This document shows positions 46,824 to 55,575 of a stretch of 64,000 nucleotides of DNA, piece after piece; position 1 is the stretch's first letter; each line of letters begins with the position of its first letter. A program made the translations under genes and the position numbers. Source of the stretch: Gloeobacter violaceus PCC 7421 (GTDB lineage: Bacteria; Cyanobacteriota; Cyanobacteriia; Gloeobacterales; Gloeobacteraceae); contig NC_005125.1 of the NCBI RefSeq assembly GCF_000011385.1, positions 1,550,001 through 1,614,000 of the forward strand, in the 5' to 3' direction. The notes beneath the pieces were generated by a model, which did not search any database, was not told where the DNA came from, and saw nothing but the letters and a program-made list of their open reading frames with translations.

Positions 46824-49244
46824 GTGCGCTGGATCTGTTTTTCGTTATCTCTGAGCGCCGCCTGGGGACTCACCGCTGCCCCAACCCTCGCCCACACCGC
46901 CCAGGATTTGCGCGAAACGGCCAGCCTGAGTGCTATGGACCTGGCCGCTCCACTCCCGGAGGCCGCCCTCGCCCAGGCCGGTGAACCGCAAAGCGCCCCC
47001 CCCGAGGCGGACTTGCTCGATGAGGTGACGGTGAGCGCCACCCGCCGCCCGACCCGCGAGCGCGACACCACCGCCACCACCTACACCGTCAAGCGTGAGG
47101 ACTTCCAGGCCCTGGGGGCCAGGACGGTCCCGGACGCCCTGGCCCTCATTCCCGCCTTCGAGACCCAACCGGCCCTGGGCGGGGTGCGCAACGCCCGGGG
47201 TCTGTTTTTGCGCGGTTTCGACGACGCCCGCTTCCAGGTGCTCAAGGACGGCCTGTCGCTCACCCGGCCCTCCAACGGCCGCAACGATCTTTCGCGCCTC
47301 CCGCTGGCGGACATCGAGCGCATCGAAGTCCTCACCGGCGGCGCCACGCTGCGCTACGGCGCCGGGGCGGTGGGAGGGGTGATTAATCTGATCACCGAGA
47401 CGCCCGCAGGAGCGCCCAAGCTTACCCTGGCCTACGAAGCGGGCTCCTACGGCAACAGCACCGCCACCGCCAAATACGGCGGCGGCGACAGCACCTTCAA
47501 TTACCTGTTCACTTACACCGGCCTGGTCGCCTTCAACAACTACCCGTTTCGCTTCACCCTGCCCAACACGGCCCTGTTCTATGGTCCCGAAGCGATCACC
47601 CCCGACGGCACCAGCCTCTTTGGCTTTTTGCGCCCCGAAGTCGGTCCGCCGCTCACGCTCACCGGTGTGGCCGATTCGGCCTTTAACGCGAGCGACACCT
47701 ACACCGGCAAACTGGTCTGGCGGCCCTCCGCCGAACATCGCCTCACCCTGCGCGCCAGCCACCAGAACAGCAAAAACGCCGGCAACGGCCCCGGTCTCTA
47801 CGCCGCAGGCGCCTGCTTCGGCGGACCCGGCAGCGGCAACGCCACCCTCGAAAGTCAAACCCGCTTCCTTCCCCTCGATGCGGCTGGCCGGGAGTTGTCC
47901 TGCGACACCCAGCGCTATCTGGTGAGTACCCCGAGTGCCGCCGTCGCCATCCCCTACGCCTTCAAGCGCTCTGCGGACGGCACGGTCACCTTTGCACCCG
48001 GCCAATCCTACCCGGCCGCCGAGAGCGCCATCGGCACCATCGACTTTTACATCACCACCTTCCAGTCGCAGACTGAGACGGCCTTTTTCTGGGACTACGA
48101 CTTGAGCCCAACCGCATCGATCAACAGCTACGCCGCCTACTACCGTTTCACTAGCCCCCGCACCCGCCCCGCCCGCTTCGCGGTGAACACCGACGTGCTC
48201 GGGGGCGAGACGGCCTTTGCCCTGGGCCAGTTGGGATCGCCCTTTACCGAGGACAGCAAACTGGAACTACAAAGCGCCCTCAACACCCAAATTTCCCCCG
48301 GCCAGACCCTTTCTTTTGGGGTGAATTTCATCGAGGACCGCTCGTTTCAGCAGCAACAGCGCGGCAGCACCTTTGTGGACCGGGCGATTGCGCGCACATC
48401 GCTGTTTTTGATCGACGACATCCGCTTTGGCGACCAGCTCGCGGCCAATCTGGGAGTGCGCTACACCGATTCGACCCAGTTCGGCGCGGTGCTCACCCCG
48501 GCAGCGGGCATCCGCTTCAGCCCCAGCCGCGCCTTTTCGCTCAGGGCCAACTGGTCGCAGGTCTTCAACGCCCCGAACATCTCGGATCTCTACACCGCCG
48601 GGGGCGTCTTTGTTCCCAACCCGGACCTCAGGCCCGAGACCGGCATCACCTACGATCTGGGCTTCGACTTCACGCCCGCGTCCAACCTGGGCTTGCGCTT
48701 CACCTACTTCAACACCACCCTGGACGGGGCAATCGCCACGGTCTTTTTTCGCAACCCCGACTCCGGCGATCCCAATCTGTTTTTGCAGCAGCAGCGCAAC
48801 CTCGACACCCGCTACGCCTCGGGTCTCGAAGTGGTGGGCGACTGGCAAGTTGCCGACCAGTGGCGTCTGCGTCTCACCTGGACCAATACCGACGCGCGCT
48901 TCGTCGGAGCAGTCGATTCGAACGACACGCGCCTGTTTTTTGCCCAGTATCAAGATCCGAACATCCCCTTCAACCGGGTGGCCCTCGCCGCCACCTACGC
49001 CCACCGCGGCTGGAGCGCGACGCTGTTGGGCCGCTATGCAGGCGGACGCCGCCGGGGCGAGGATCCTTTCGGCGTACCGGCCTACGCGAGCGTGGATCTT
49101 AACTTCGAGCTCCCGGTCGCCCCCCGATTCACCCTCACCGGCAATCTGTTCAATCTCACCGATACCCAGTACGAATACGCCGCCGGTATCCCGGCCCCCG
49201 GATTCACCTTCCGCCTGGGCGGGCGTGTTGAGTTGGGCGGTTAA
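46824..49244 (+). CDS. TonB-dependent outer-membrane receptor
   Basis: The 806-residue protein starts at GTG 46824 behind GGAG, with a signal peptide (FSLSLSAAWGLTAAPTLA). The plug domain carries DEVTVSATRRPTRERDTTAT and RIEVLTGGATLRYGAGAVGG. The beta-barrel ends FRLGGRVELGG. A large extracellular loop near 330-375 holds two Cys (ACFGGPGSG and LSCDTQRY), possibly disulfide-bonded. It should import a siderophore, cobalamin or similar ligand. No Fur-like box is visible upstream, unlike the other receptor in the window. A longer upstream frame overlaps folB and is rejected. Confidence 0.9.
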   Translation: MRWICFSLSLSAAWGLTAAPTLAHTAQDLRETASLSAMDLAAPLPEAALAQAGEPQSAPPEADLLDEVTVSATRRPTRERDTTATTYTVKREDFQALGARTVPDALALIPAFETQPALGGVRNARGLFLRGFDDARFQVLKDGLSLTRPSNGRNDLSRLPLADIERIEVLTGGATLRYGAGAVGGVINLITETPAGAPKLTLAYEAGSYGNSTATAKYGGGDSTFNYLFTYTGLVAFNNYPFRFTLPNTALFYGPEAITPDGTSLFGFLRPEVGPPLTLTGVADSAFNASDTYTGKLVWRPSAEHRLTLRASHQNSKNAGNGPGLYAAGACFGGPGSGNATLESQTRFLPLDAAGRELSCDTQRYLVSTPSAAVAIPYAFKRSADGTVTFAPGQSYPAAESAIGTIDFYITTFQSQTETAFFWDYDLSPTASINSYAAYYRFTSPRTRPARFAVNTDVLGGETAFALGQLGSPFTEDSKLELQSALNTQISPGQTLSFGVNFIEDRSFQQQQRGSTFVDRAIARTSLFLIDDIRFGDQLAANLGVRYTDSTQFGAVLTPAAGIRFSPSRAFSLRANWSQVFNAPNISDLYTAGGVFVPNPDLRPETGITYDLGFDFTPASNLGLRFTYFNTTLDGAIATVFFRNPDSGDPNLFLQQQRNLDTRYASGLEVVGDWQVADQWRLRLTWTNTDARFVGAVDSNDTRLFFAQYQDPNIPFNRVALAATYAHRGWSATLLGRYAGGRRRGEDPFGVPAYASVDLNFELPVAPRFTLTGNLFNLTDTQYEYAAGIPAPGFTFRLGGRVELGG

Positions 49245-49295
49245 TCAACTTATTTCATACACACAGCCATTTACAAAATGAATTTCTCAATATTC

Positions 49296-49892
49296 TCATG
49301 ATTGCCATTGTTTGAATTCTGTACGTAGCTCTTGAAGTAGTTTGCCCAATGAGTTGTCAACTACTTCCATGCGCTGTAGGTCCATTGCATCAACAATCGC
49401 AGCGGCGTGTTCAACGCCCCCAAGCAGAGGCGTGATGTTGGCTTCAACTACCGCTTGCAATAATAGTTTCTTGTAACGATCACGGTCACATTTGAGGTCC
49501 GGAGCCTGACACCCCTTACCAAGGGCTTGTTTGAAGGCAGACGAGTCCAGTAAGAGCCATCTTTCAATGTGTGGATCAGGTATGGCACACACTATCCGCT
49601 CTCCAGATTCCTCAGTAACTCTATCTATCTCCCTTTTTCGCTCGATATATCCTTTGCAGTTAGCATCAATAGCCACAATCAACAGATCTGCACGTACAAG
49701 TCTATGTACACGTACATCCCGGATGTACTGCCTTAGCTCAGTAATCGCCTTACCATAGCCACCGCGCACACTGAAGGGTCTAAGTATTGCTTCGATAGCA
49801 TAATCATCCGAGAAGCGTTTAAGTAACGCACTGATAAATATTTCATGAGCACTATCTTCGGCAAAAAGGTTGATACTACGAATCAAAGTCAC
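49296..49892 (-). CDS. TOPRIM-like (DUF4276/RloB-type) partner of the ATPase
   Basis: The 198-residue protein begins LIRSINLFAEDSAHEIFISA, where Glu of FAED fits the conserved TOPRIM acid. It continues with ADLLIVAIDANCKGYIE (an Asp-x-Asn metal site) and CAIPDPHIERWLLLDSS, the pattern shared by DUF4276 and RloB-type proteins. Such proteins are probable nucleases paired with ABC-type ATPases. It starts at GTG 49892 and overlaps the ATPase gene by 17 bases, so the two are translationally coupled. The region is clearly AT-richer than its surroundings. The family match is by motif only and is moderately certain. Confidence 0.75.
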   Translation of the reverse strand: MTLIRSINLFAEDSAHEIFISALLKRFSDDYAIEAILRPFSVRGGYGKAITELRQYIRDVRVHRLVRADLLIVAIDANCKGYIERKREIDRVTEESGERIVCAIPDPHIERWLLLDSSAFKQALGKGCQAPDLKCDRDRYKKLLLQAVVEANITPLLGGVEHAAAIVDAMDLQRMEVVDNSLGKLLQELRTEFKQWQS

Positions 49893-51189
49893 CTCTCATG
49901 ATGCGCTCAGAAGCAGATAGATCTTCCTCTTCATTCAAAGCTTTATCTTTGTCGTTATCGTACCAAAGACCACCCAGTGAATACTTTGTAAACGGGATGA
50001 TATCCGTAGAACCTTTTACTTTCCGAAAGACATACAACGAATCGACAGGTATTAGATCTGCAAGAACAGGCGAATGGGTAGTTGCCATCAGCTGTGTGCT
50101 ACCCAGCTCTACGCGCGTTCTCAACAACTGTGCAATTAATTTAATGCGCCGAGGATGTATACCGTTTTCAGGCTCTTCAAAACCGATGAGAGCGGGTGGT
50201 TCCTTCGCGCCGCCAAGAGCCAGCAAACCTAAGATCCTCAAAGTACCCTCTGAAAGAACACGTGCGGGTACCGGCTTTTCTCCTTCAATCAACAGCAGTT
50301 CCACTTCGCCTAAAGCATTCACGTGTACATCAATACCAGTTACCGAAGGAATAATAGTATGGAGTGTTCTTTCAACAGCTCGAAACTGCGGCTCATCCAG
50401 GGCCCTAAGTGTATTCAAGAAGGAAGCTAATTCTTCGCCCATAAGACCGATATGGCGAACTTCTTTCACTGGGTTAGGAGTGCGCATGCGTTCGCGCGGC
50501 TCGAAGTAAAAAAAGAACCAATTTGCAAGTTCTTGACGAACTGCAACTAGGTGAGGATAGTGAGGAGGGTAAAGTGGAAGAGAAAGTATACTGTGATCGA
50601 GGTACTGTTCATAGTAAGTTGGGTGTGACTGTCCTTCCATACGCAGATGCAAACGATCATTTCTGCGCTCAAGAAAGGCGGTTCTCTTTCCCGTAGGCTC
50701 GCCTTTAGTATTCAATGCAGCTAGATATTCATCAGCAACTCGCAATATTCCTGATTTTGGCAACACCTCAACTTCGATTCTATAACGGAGGTTTTTTTCT
50801 CGTACTGATGCTTGGGCTTTGCTCTGGGATGAAGACGGGCTATCTGGAGTTCTTTTCTTCATCTCCCTAATTTGATTATTCACACTTTCGATCACGATCG
50901 GCGATAGCTCAACATCGACTTCAATCATGAATGTCGCTGTTTCTTTTGTGAGTAAGCCCTGCAGACCACGGGCACCAAATGTAAATGATTCTAGAGGAGT
51001 ACCACGGTAGGGGGGATCGAAAGCCTGCTTTAAATTTTTACTATTTACGATTCTCGACAAAAGCTGAAGGGCATCCAAAAAATTGCTCTTTCCAGCAGCA
51101 TTTGGTCCAAAAAAAACACTTAAAGGCTTAAGATCGACCTCTAGATTTTCAAGAGATTTATACCCCTTTATTTTGACTCTTTTGAGCAT
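49876..51189 (-). CDS. AAA/ABC-type ATPase (RecF/OLD-like), putative defence ATPase
   Basis: The 437-residue protein has Walker A FFGPNAAGKSNFLDAL (about 27-42), an ABC signature VLSEGTLRILGLLAL, Walker B IGFEEPENGIHPRR and the H-loop LMATTHSPVLADL. This is the AAA_21/OLD-like SMC-type ATPase. The middle (about 110-260) is an insertion with no recognisable domain, and no TOPRIM is fused at the C-terminus; instead the adjacent gene supplies one. This is a split version of OLD-type nucleases. Start: ATG 51189 with GGAG 6 bases upstream. A plausible promoter precedes it (TTACTA, 17 bases, TATACT). Confidence 0.88.
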   Translation of the reverse strand: MLKRVKIKGYKSLENLEVDLKPLSVFFGPNAAGKSNFLDALQLLSRIVNSKNLKQAFDPPYRGTPLESFTFGARGLQGLLTKETATFMIEVDVELSPIVIESVNNQIREMKKRTPDSPSSSQSKAQASVREKNLRYRIEVEVLPKSGILRVADEYLAALNTKGEPTGKRTAFLERRNDRLHLRMEGQSHPTYYEQYLDHSILSLPLYPPHYPHLVAVRQELANWFFFYFEPRERMRTPNPVKEVRHIGLMGEELASFLNTLRALDEPQFRAVERTLHTIIPSVTGIDVHVNALGEVELLLIEGEKPVPARVLSEGTLRILGLLALGGAKEPPALIGFEEPENGIHPRRIKLIAQLLRTRVELGSTQLMATTHSPVLADLIPVDSLYVFRKVKGSTDIIPFTKYSLGGLWYDNDKDKALNEEEDLSASERIMRGDFDS

Positions 51190-51220
51190 CTGCTACTCCA
51201 ACCAAAATGGCTGCCGTTAA

Positions 51221-51249
51221 AGTATAAGGTTAACTTTAGGACATAGTAA
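51221..51249 (-). promoter_or_regulatory. Possible promoter of the ATPase-TOPRIM pair
   Basis: On the minus strand TTACTA (51249-51244), 17 bases and TATACT (51226-51221) precede the ATPase start by about 31 bases. The -35 is weak, so the assignment is tentative. Confidence 0.35.
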
Positions 51250-51296
51250 CATTCGAGTAAAATATACAAAGGAATTGCTAGACCAAAAATGAATAT

Positions 51297-52487
51297 TTAC
51301 TTGAAAGGCGATGGAGCGGATTGCTGTCGCCGCAAGTTGGCATAGACAAAACCCACCGCCGCGAGCATCACCAGCGCGCCGCCCCAGAAGGGCACCAGCC
51401 GCCCCAGGTAGTCGTAGCAGACACTCGCAGCCAGGGGGCCGATCACCTGCGCCAGGCTCACCAGCGATTGGCTGCCCCCCAGCACGCGGCCCTGCTCGTT
51501 GTCGGCGACACTGTTGGAAATCAGTCCGCGCAGCGACGGGGTGGCCAGCCCCACCCCCAGAGCCAGCACCGCCTGGGTGAGGTAGAGCCAGTCTCCCGAG
51601 GGAATGGCCGCCACCAGCCCAAAGGCCAACGCCACCAGCGCCAACCCCCACAGCGCCAGGCGCGCTTCGCCGAAGCGCGGCACCAGCTTGCGGATAAGCC
51701 CGCCCTGGACGACGGTGGCGATCACCCCGATGAAGACGAACAGCCAGACCACCAGTTGCGGTCCCCAGCCGAAGCGATCGCGGATCGACAGCGCAAAGAT
51801 GCTCGTAAAACCGGCAAAGACCGCGTTGAAGGTAAAAAAACCGGCCAGCAAACCGCGGATCTTGGTGTCGAGCGCCAGCCGCACCAGTTGCCCGAGCGGA
51901 TTGAGTTCCTGCCAGCCCACGGCCCGGCGCCGCTCAGGCGGCAGCGATTCGGCCAAAGTGAAATATCCCAATACCGTATTGGCCAGAGCCAGGAACCCAG
52001 CGCAGTAAACCGGTGCGTTGAGATCGATGGTCAGCAACGCTCCTCCCAGGGCCGGTCCCAGGATGAACCCGAGACCAAAGGCCGCCCCGATCAGGCCGAA
52101 CGCCTGGGTGCGCTTCTCGGGGGGAGTGACATCGGCGATATAGGCCTGGGCGGTGGCGATCACCCCGCCGGTGGCTCCCGCAATGATCCGCGCCACAAAC
52201 ATCAGCCACAAATTGCCCGCCAGGGCAAACAGAAAATAACTGACCGCGGTGCCGAACACGCAGGCAATCAGCACCGGCCGTCGTCCGAAGCGGTCGGAGA
52301 GACTGCCCAGAACCGGGGTGGCCAGAAACTGGGCCACCGAGAACACCGAGGAGAGCAGACCGATGGTGAGGGCGTCGGATCGGAAGCGCTCCACCAGATA
52401 GGGCAGCACCGGCACCAGCAAGCTGCCCCCGGCCAGATCGATAAAGACCGTCAACAGCACGAACAACAAAGGTGATGGCTTGGGCAC
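51297..52487 (-). CDS. MFS efflux protein (TetA-like)
   Basis: The 396-residue protein has 12 helices and MFS landmarks: [39 protein letters not shown] (the motif A loop) and [20 protein letters not shown], matching the TetA(G)/drug-antiporter branch. It would export a small molecule in exchange for protons; tetracycline itself cannot be assumed. It lies between the ATPase island and PBP1A, divergent from the latter. Start 52487. Confidence 0.9.
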   Translation of the reverse strand: MPKPSPLLFVLLTVFIDLAGGSLLVPVLPYLVERFRSDALTIGLLSSVFSVAQFLATPVLGSLSDRFGRRPVLIACVFGTAVSYFLFALAGNLWLMFVARIIAGATGGVIATAQAYIADVTPPEKRTQAFGLIGAAFGLGFILGPALGGALLTIDLNAPVYCAGFLALANTVLGYFTLAESLPPERRRAVGWQELNPLGQLVRLALDTKIRGLLAGFFTFNAVFAGFTSIFALSIRDRFGWGPQLVVWLFVFIGVIATVVQGGLIRKLVPRFGEARLALWGLALVALAFGLVAAIPSGDWLYLTQAVLALGVGLATPSLRGLISNSVADNEQGRVLGGSQSLVSLAQVIGPLAASVCYDYLGRLVPFWGGALVMLAAVGFVYANLRRQQSAPSPFK

Positions 52488-52510
52488 GCGCGCACGGCTA
52501 GAGAGGCCAC

Positions 52511-54703
52511 GTGTCGATAGTACGCCCTGGCGGTGCGGGCCACAGAAGCGATCCCGCTTCCCCGAAGCGGTGCAGGCGCGCCCCAGGCTGCAGAAGTATA
52601 ATCAATAGGCTTTTGCATCACGACCGGGCATTGACTACGGAAACGAATCCTTCCGCCAATGTGCAGCACCCACGCAAGTCGCCTGTGAACTGGCGCCTGG
52701 TGGGTTGGATATTGATGGCCCTGGCACTGTCGGTCGGAGCGCTCGCCACCGGCGCGCTGGTGGGTCTGGCTTTGAGCTTCCGCAACCTGCCCGAGGTGCA
52801 GCAGTTGAAGGCGTACGTGCCCACCGGCGCCACCCGCATCACCGACATCAACGGCCAACCGATCGCGATTATCCGCAGCGAGTACAACCGCAAGGTGGTC
52901 CCCCTGGGACAGATTTCCAAGCACCTGCAGCGGGCGGTGCTCGCCATCGAGGACGACCGCTTCTACGAACACCCCGGCATCCGCATCGACACTCTGGCGC
53001 GCGCCGCCCTCGCCAACTTTCAGGAGGGCCGCACCGTCCAGGGCGGTTCGACCATCACCCAGCAGCTCATCAAGAATTTGTTTTTGACCCCCGAGCGCTC
53101 GTTGGAGCGCAAAGTGGCCGAGGCGGTCCTCGCGCTGCGCATCGAGCAGGCCTTCGGCAAAGACCAGATCCTGGAGATGTACCTCAATCAGGTCTACTGG
53201 GGCAACAACCGCTACGGCATCGAGACCGCGAGCCGCGCCTACTTCAACAAACCCGCCAAGAGCCTCAACCTTGCCGAATCGGCGATGCTCGCCGGTATGC
53301 TGCGCGCCCCCGAAATCTATTCGCCCCAGCGCAACCGCGCAAAGACCGTCGAGCGCCAGCGGGTGGTGATCGCCCGGATGCTGGAGTTGGGCTGGATCAC
53401 CCAGGCGGAAGCCGACCAAGCCCGCTCGAGCGCTCTGGTCTTCAAAGGTGGCGACGCCGATTTTATGATCACCCGGGCGCCCTACTTCTCCAGTTACGTC
53501 GTGCGCGAATTGATCCGCAAGTACGGGCGCGACGCCGTGCTCAAGGGCGGCCTGCGGGTGCAGACCAGCATCGACCTGAAGATCCAGAAGCTGGCGGAAC
53601 AGACCGTCGCCCGGGCGGCCAAAAACATCCGCTACCGCCGGGCGGAGCAGCTGGCCCTGGTGGCGATGGACCCGCGCACCGGCTATATCAAGGCGATGGT
53701 GGGGGGCGTCGATTACCAAAAAAGCCAGTACAACCGCGCTTCCCAGGCTTCGCGCCAACCGGGTTCGACCTTCAAACCCTTCGTCTACTACGCCGCGCTT
53801 GCCACCGGCCGCTATACCCCCGAAACACCCATCACCGACTCGCCCGCCTGCTTCGGCGGCTACTGCCCCAAAAACTACGACCTGCGCTACTCCGGCGGGA
53901 TGTCTTTGCGGCAGGCCATGGCCGTCTCGCGCAACGTTCCGGTCGTCAAGCTCGCCAACACCATCGGCATGAATCAGGTGATCCTGGCGGCCCGCCGCGC
54001 CGGGATCACCGCCCCCCTGCAGCCCAACCTCGCCACCTCAATCGGCGCCGGCGGCATCTCGCCGCTGGAATTGGCGCGCGGCTTCTCGGCCTTCGCCAAC
54101 GGCGGTTACCGCGTCGATGCCACCGCCATCCTCCAGGTCACCGACCAACAGGGCAACATCCTGGAGCAGAACCTGCCCGTGCGCGAGCGCACCCTCAAAT
54201 CCGCACCGGTCAAGATGATCAATTCGATGATGATGAGCGTGGTGAGCGGCGGCACCGGTACGCGGGCGCAACTGCCCGACGGCAGGCCGGTGGCGGGCAA
54301 GACCGGCACCACCCAGGATTTTCGCGACGCCTGGTTCGTGGGCTACGTGCCCCAACTGGTGTCGGTCGTCTGGATCGGCAACGACGACTACCGCCGACCG
54401 ATGGCCCGCTCGACCGCGGGCGGCACCTACGTGGCCCCCATCTGGCGCTCGTTTATGGCCTCGGCGCTGCGCGGCCAGCCGGTGCTGCCCTTCCCGGGCT
54501 TCGAGCCCAGCGAGAAACCCGCCGACGCCAAGGGCAAAGGCGCCCAACTTGACGAAGCGGCGGCAGAGGCGAAGCCCAAACCGCGCCGCCGCCGTCGCCG
54601 CCGCCCCGCCCCCGAAACGGACGCTCCCCAGCCACGGGAAGCAGCCCTTCCCCTCAAAGCCGCCGAGCCGGCCCCGGCGGAGCCCGCTCCAGCCGATCCC
54701 TAA
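52511..54703 (+). CDS. Class A penicillin-binding protein 1A
   Basis: The 730-residue bifunctional enzyme has one N-terminal helix (about 65-88), a GT51 glycosyltransferase (AIEDDRFYEHPGI and GGSTITQQLIKN), and a transpeptidase with the catalytic Ser419 in GSTFKPF, the SRN motif and KTGTTQD. The Pro/Arg/Ala-rich tail (PRRRRRRRPAPE) is disordered. It polymerises and cross-links peptidoglycan in the periplasm. Start: GTG 52511 with AGAGG 4 bases upstream; internal TTG 52631 and GTG 52661 are alternatives that would shorten an uninformative N-terminal tail. It is divergent from the MFS gene. Confidence 0.93.
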   Translation: MSIVRPGGAGHRSDPASPKRCRRAPGCRSIINRLLHHDRALTTETNPSANVQHPRKSPVNWRLVGWILMALALSVGALATGALVGLALSFRNLPEVQQLKAYVPTGATRITDINGQPIAIIRSEYNRKVVPLGQISKHLQRAVLAIEDDRFYEHPGIRIDTLARAALANFQEGRTVQGGSTITQQLIKNLFLTPERSLERKVAEAVLALRIEQAFGKDQILEMYLNQVYWGNNRYGIETASRAYFNKPAKSLNLAESAMLAGMLRAPEIYSPQRNRAKTVERQRVVIARMLELGWITQAEADQARSSALVFKGGDADFMITRAPYFSSYVVRELIRKYGRDAVLKGGLRVQTSIDLKIQKLAEQTVARAAKNIRYRRAEQLALVAMDPRTGYIKAMVGGVDYQKSQYNRASQASRQPGSTFKPFVYYAALATGRYTPETPITDSPACFGGYCPKNYDLRYSGGMSLRQAMAVSRNVPVVKLANTIGMNQVILAARRAGITAPLQPNLATSIGAGGISPLELARGFSAFANGGYRVDATAILQVTDQQGNILEQNLPVRERTLKSAPVKMINSMMMSVVSGGTGTRAQLPDGRPVAGKTGTTQDFRDAWFVGYVPQLVSVVWIGNDDYRRPMARSTAGGTYVAPIWRSFMASALRGQPVLPFPGFEPSEKPADAKGKGAQLDEAAAEAKPKPRRRRRRRPAPETDAPQPREAALPLKAAEPAPAEPAPADP

Positions 54704-54825
54704 CACGGTCTTCAGTCGCCCAGACACCCGTAGGCTGGCCAACAACCGGGTGGTCCACCCCTGCCTGTGACCGACAATCGATGGGCAAAATCGGTAATAT
54801 AGAACGGCTCAATATCCGGCAGTCT

Positions 54826-55566
54826 ATGCATCGCCGATCGATTGCGGTTTTGCTGGCCGGCTTGCTCGTCGCCCCAGGCGCGATTGCCGCCGAGCCTGCC
54901 GCCGTACCCCCAGCCGACCTTGAAAAACAGGTGCTCGAAATCATCCAGCGCCACCCCGAAGTGGTATACAACGCTCTGCGGGCCTACCAGAGCCAGGCCG
55001 TCCGCGCCCAACGCCGCGCCGAGTGGCAGCGACAGCTTGAAAACCCCGTCAAAGTCGACCTCCAGGGTGCCCCCACCCTCGGTCCGGCGGATGCCGCGTT
55101 GACGCTGGTCGAATTTTCTGATTTTCAATGCCCCTACTGCAGCCGGGCCCAATCGACCGTCAAGGCTCTGCTTGAAAAGTACAAAGGCCGCATTCGGCTC
55201 GTCTACCTGCACCTGCCGCTGCCTGTCCATTCCCAGGCCAAAGCCGCCGCCCTTGCGGCCTTCGCCGCGGGTGAGCAGGGCAAATTCTTCGCGTACCACG
55301 ATCGGCTGTTCGCCCTGGGCGAGCAACTGGTGCCTGAGAGTTTCGAGCAGATCGCCCGGGAGTTGAACCTTGATGTCGCCCGCTTCAACCGCGACCGCGA
55401 GAGCCCCCAGGCCCTGGCCCGCCTCGAAGCGGACCTCGCCCAGGCCCGCCGGCTCGAACTCGACGCCACGCCGAGCTTTGTGCTCAACGGCATCGTACTC
55501 AAGGGCGCTTTGCCCATCGAAGAATTCGAAGAAGCGATCAAACTGCTCCAGTCCAAATCCGGCTAG
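54826..55566 (+). CDS. DsbA-family thioredoxin-fold oxidoreductase (secreted)
   Basis: The 246-residue protein has a signal peptide (MHRRSIAVLLAGLLVAPGA, ending near AIAA), the active site FSDFQCPYCSR, and a cis-Pro loop ATPSFVLNG. It resembles DsbA-like proteins such as BdbD and periplasmic disulfide oxidases or isomerases. Start ATG 54826 at the signal peptide; the longer frame from 54781 adds a non-signal leader. It lies downstream of PBP1A by 122 bases. Its partner, a VKOR or DsbB type protein, is not in the window. Confidence 0.88.
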   Translation: MHRRSIAVLLAGLLVAPGAIAAEPAAVPPADLEKQVLEIIQRHPEVVYNALRAYQSQAVRAQRRAEWQRQLENPVKVDLQGAPTLGPADAALTLVEFSDFQCPYCSRAQSTVKALLEKYKGRIRLVYLHLPLPVHSQAKAAALAAFAAGEQGKFFAYHDRLFALGEQLVPESFEQIARELNLDVARFNRDRESPQALARLEADLAQARRLELDATPSFVLNGIVLKGALPIEEFEEAIKLLQSKSG

Positions 55567-55575
55567 CCGCGTTTT

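Noticed and set aside
46845-48005. 386-residue minus-strand frame opposite the second TonB receptor
   Set aside because: It is antisense to the plug domain and is Gly/Ala/Val-rich shadow sequence.
52451-53758. 435-residue minus-strand frame opposite PBP1A
   Set aside because: PBP1A is unambiguous on the other strand (GT51 and transpeptidase motifs), and this frame also runs across the MFS start.
52705-54552. 615-residue plus-strand frame overlapping PBP1A
   Set aside because: It is an out-of-frame reading of the PBP1A gene, Arg/Pro-rich and without recognisable domains.
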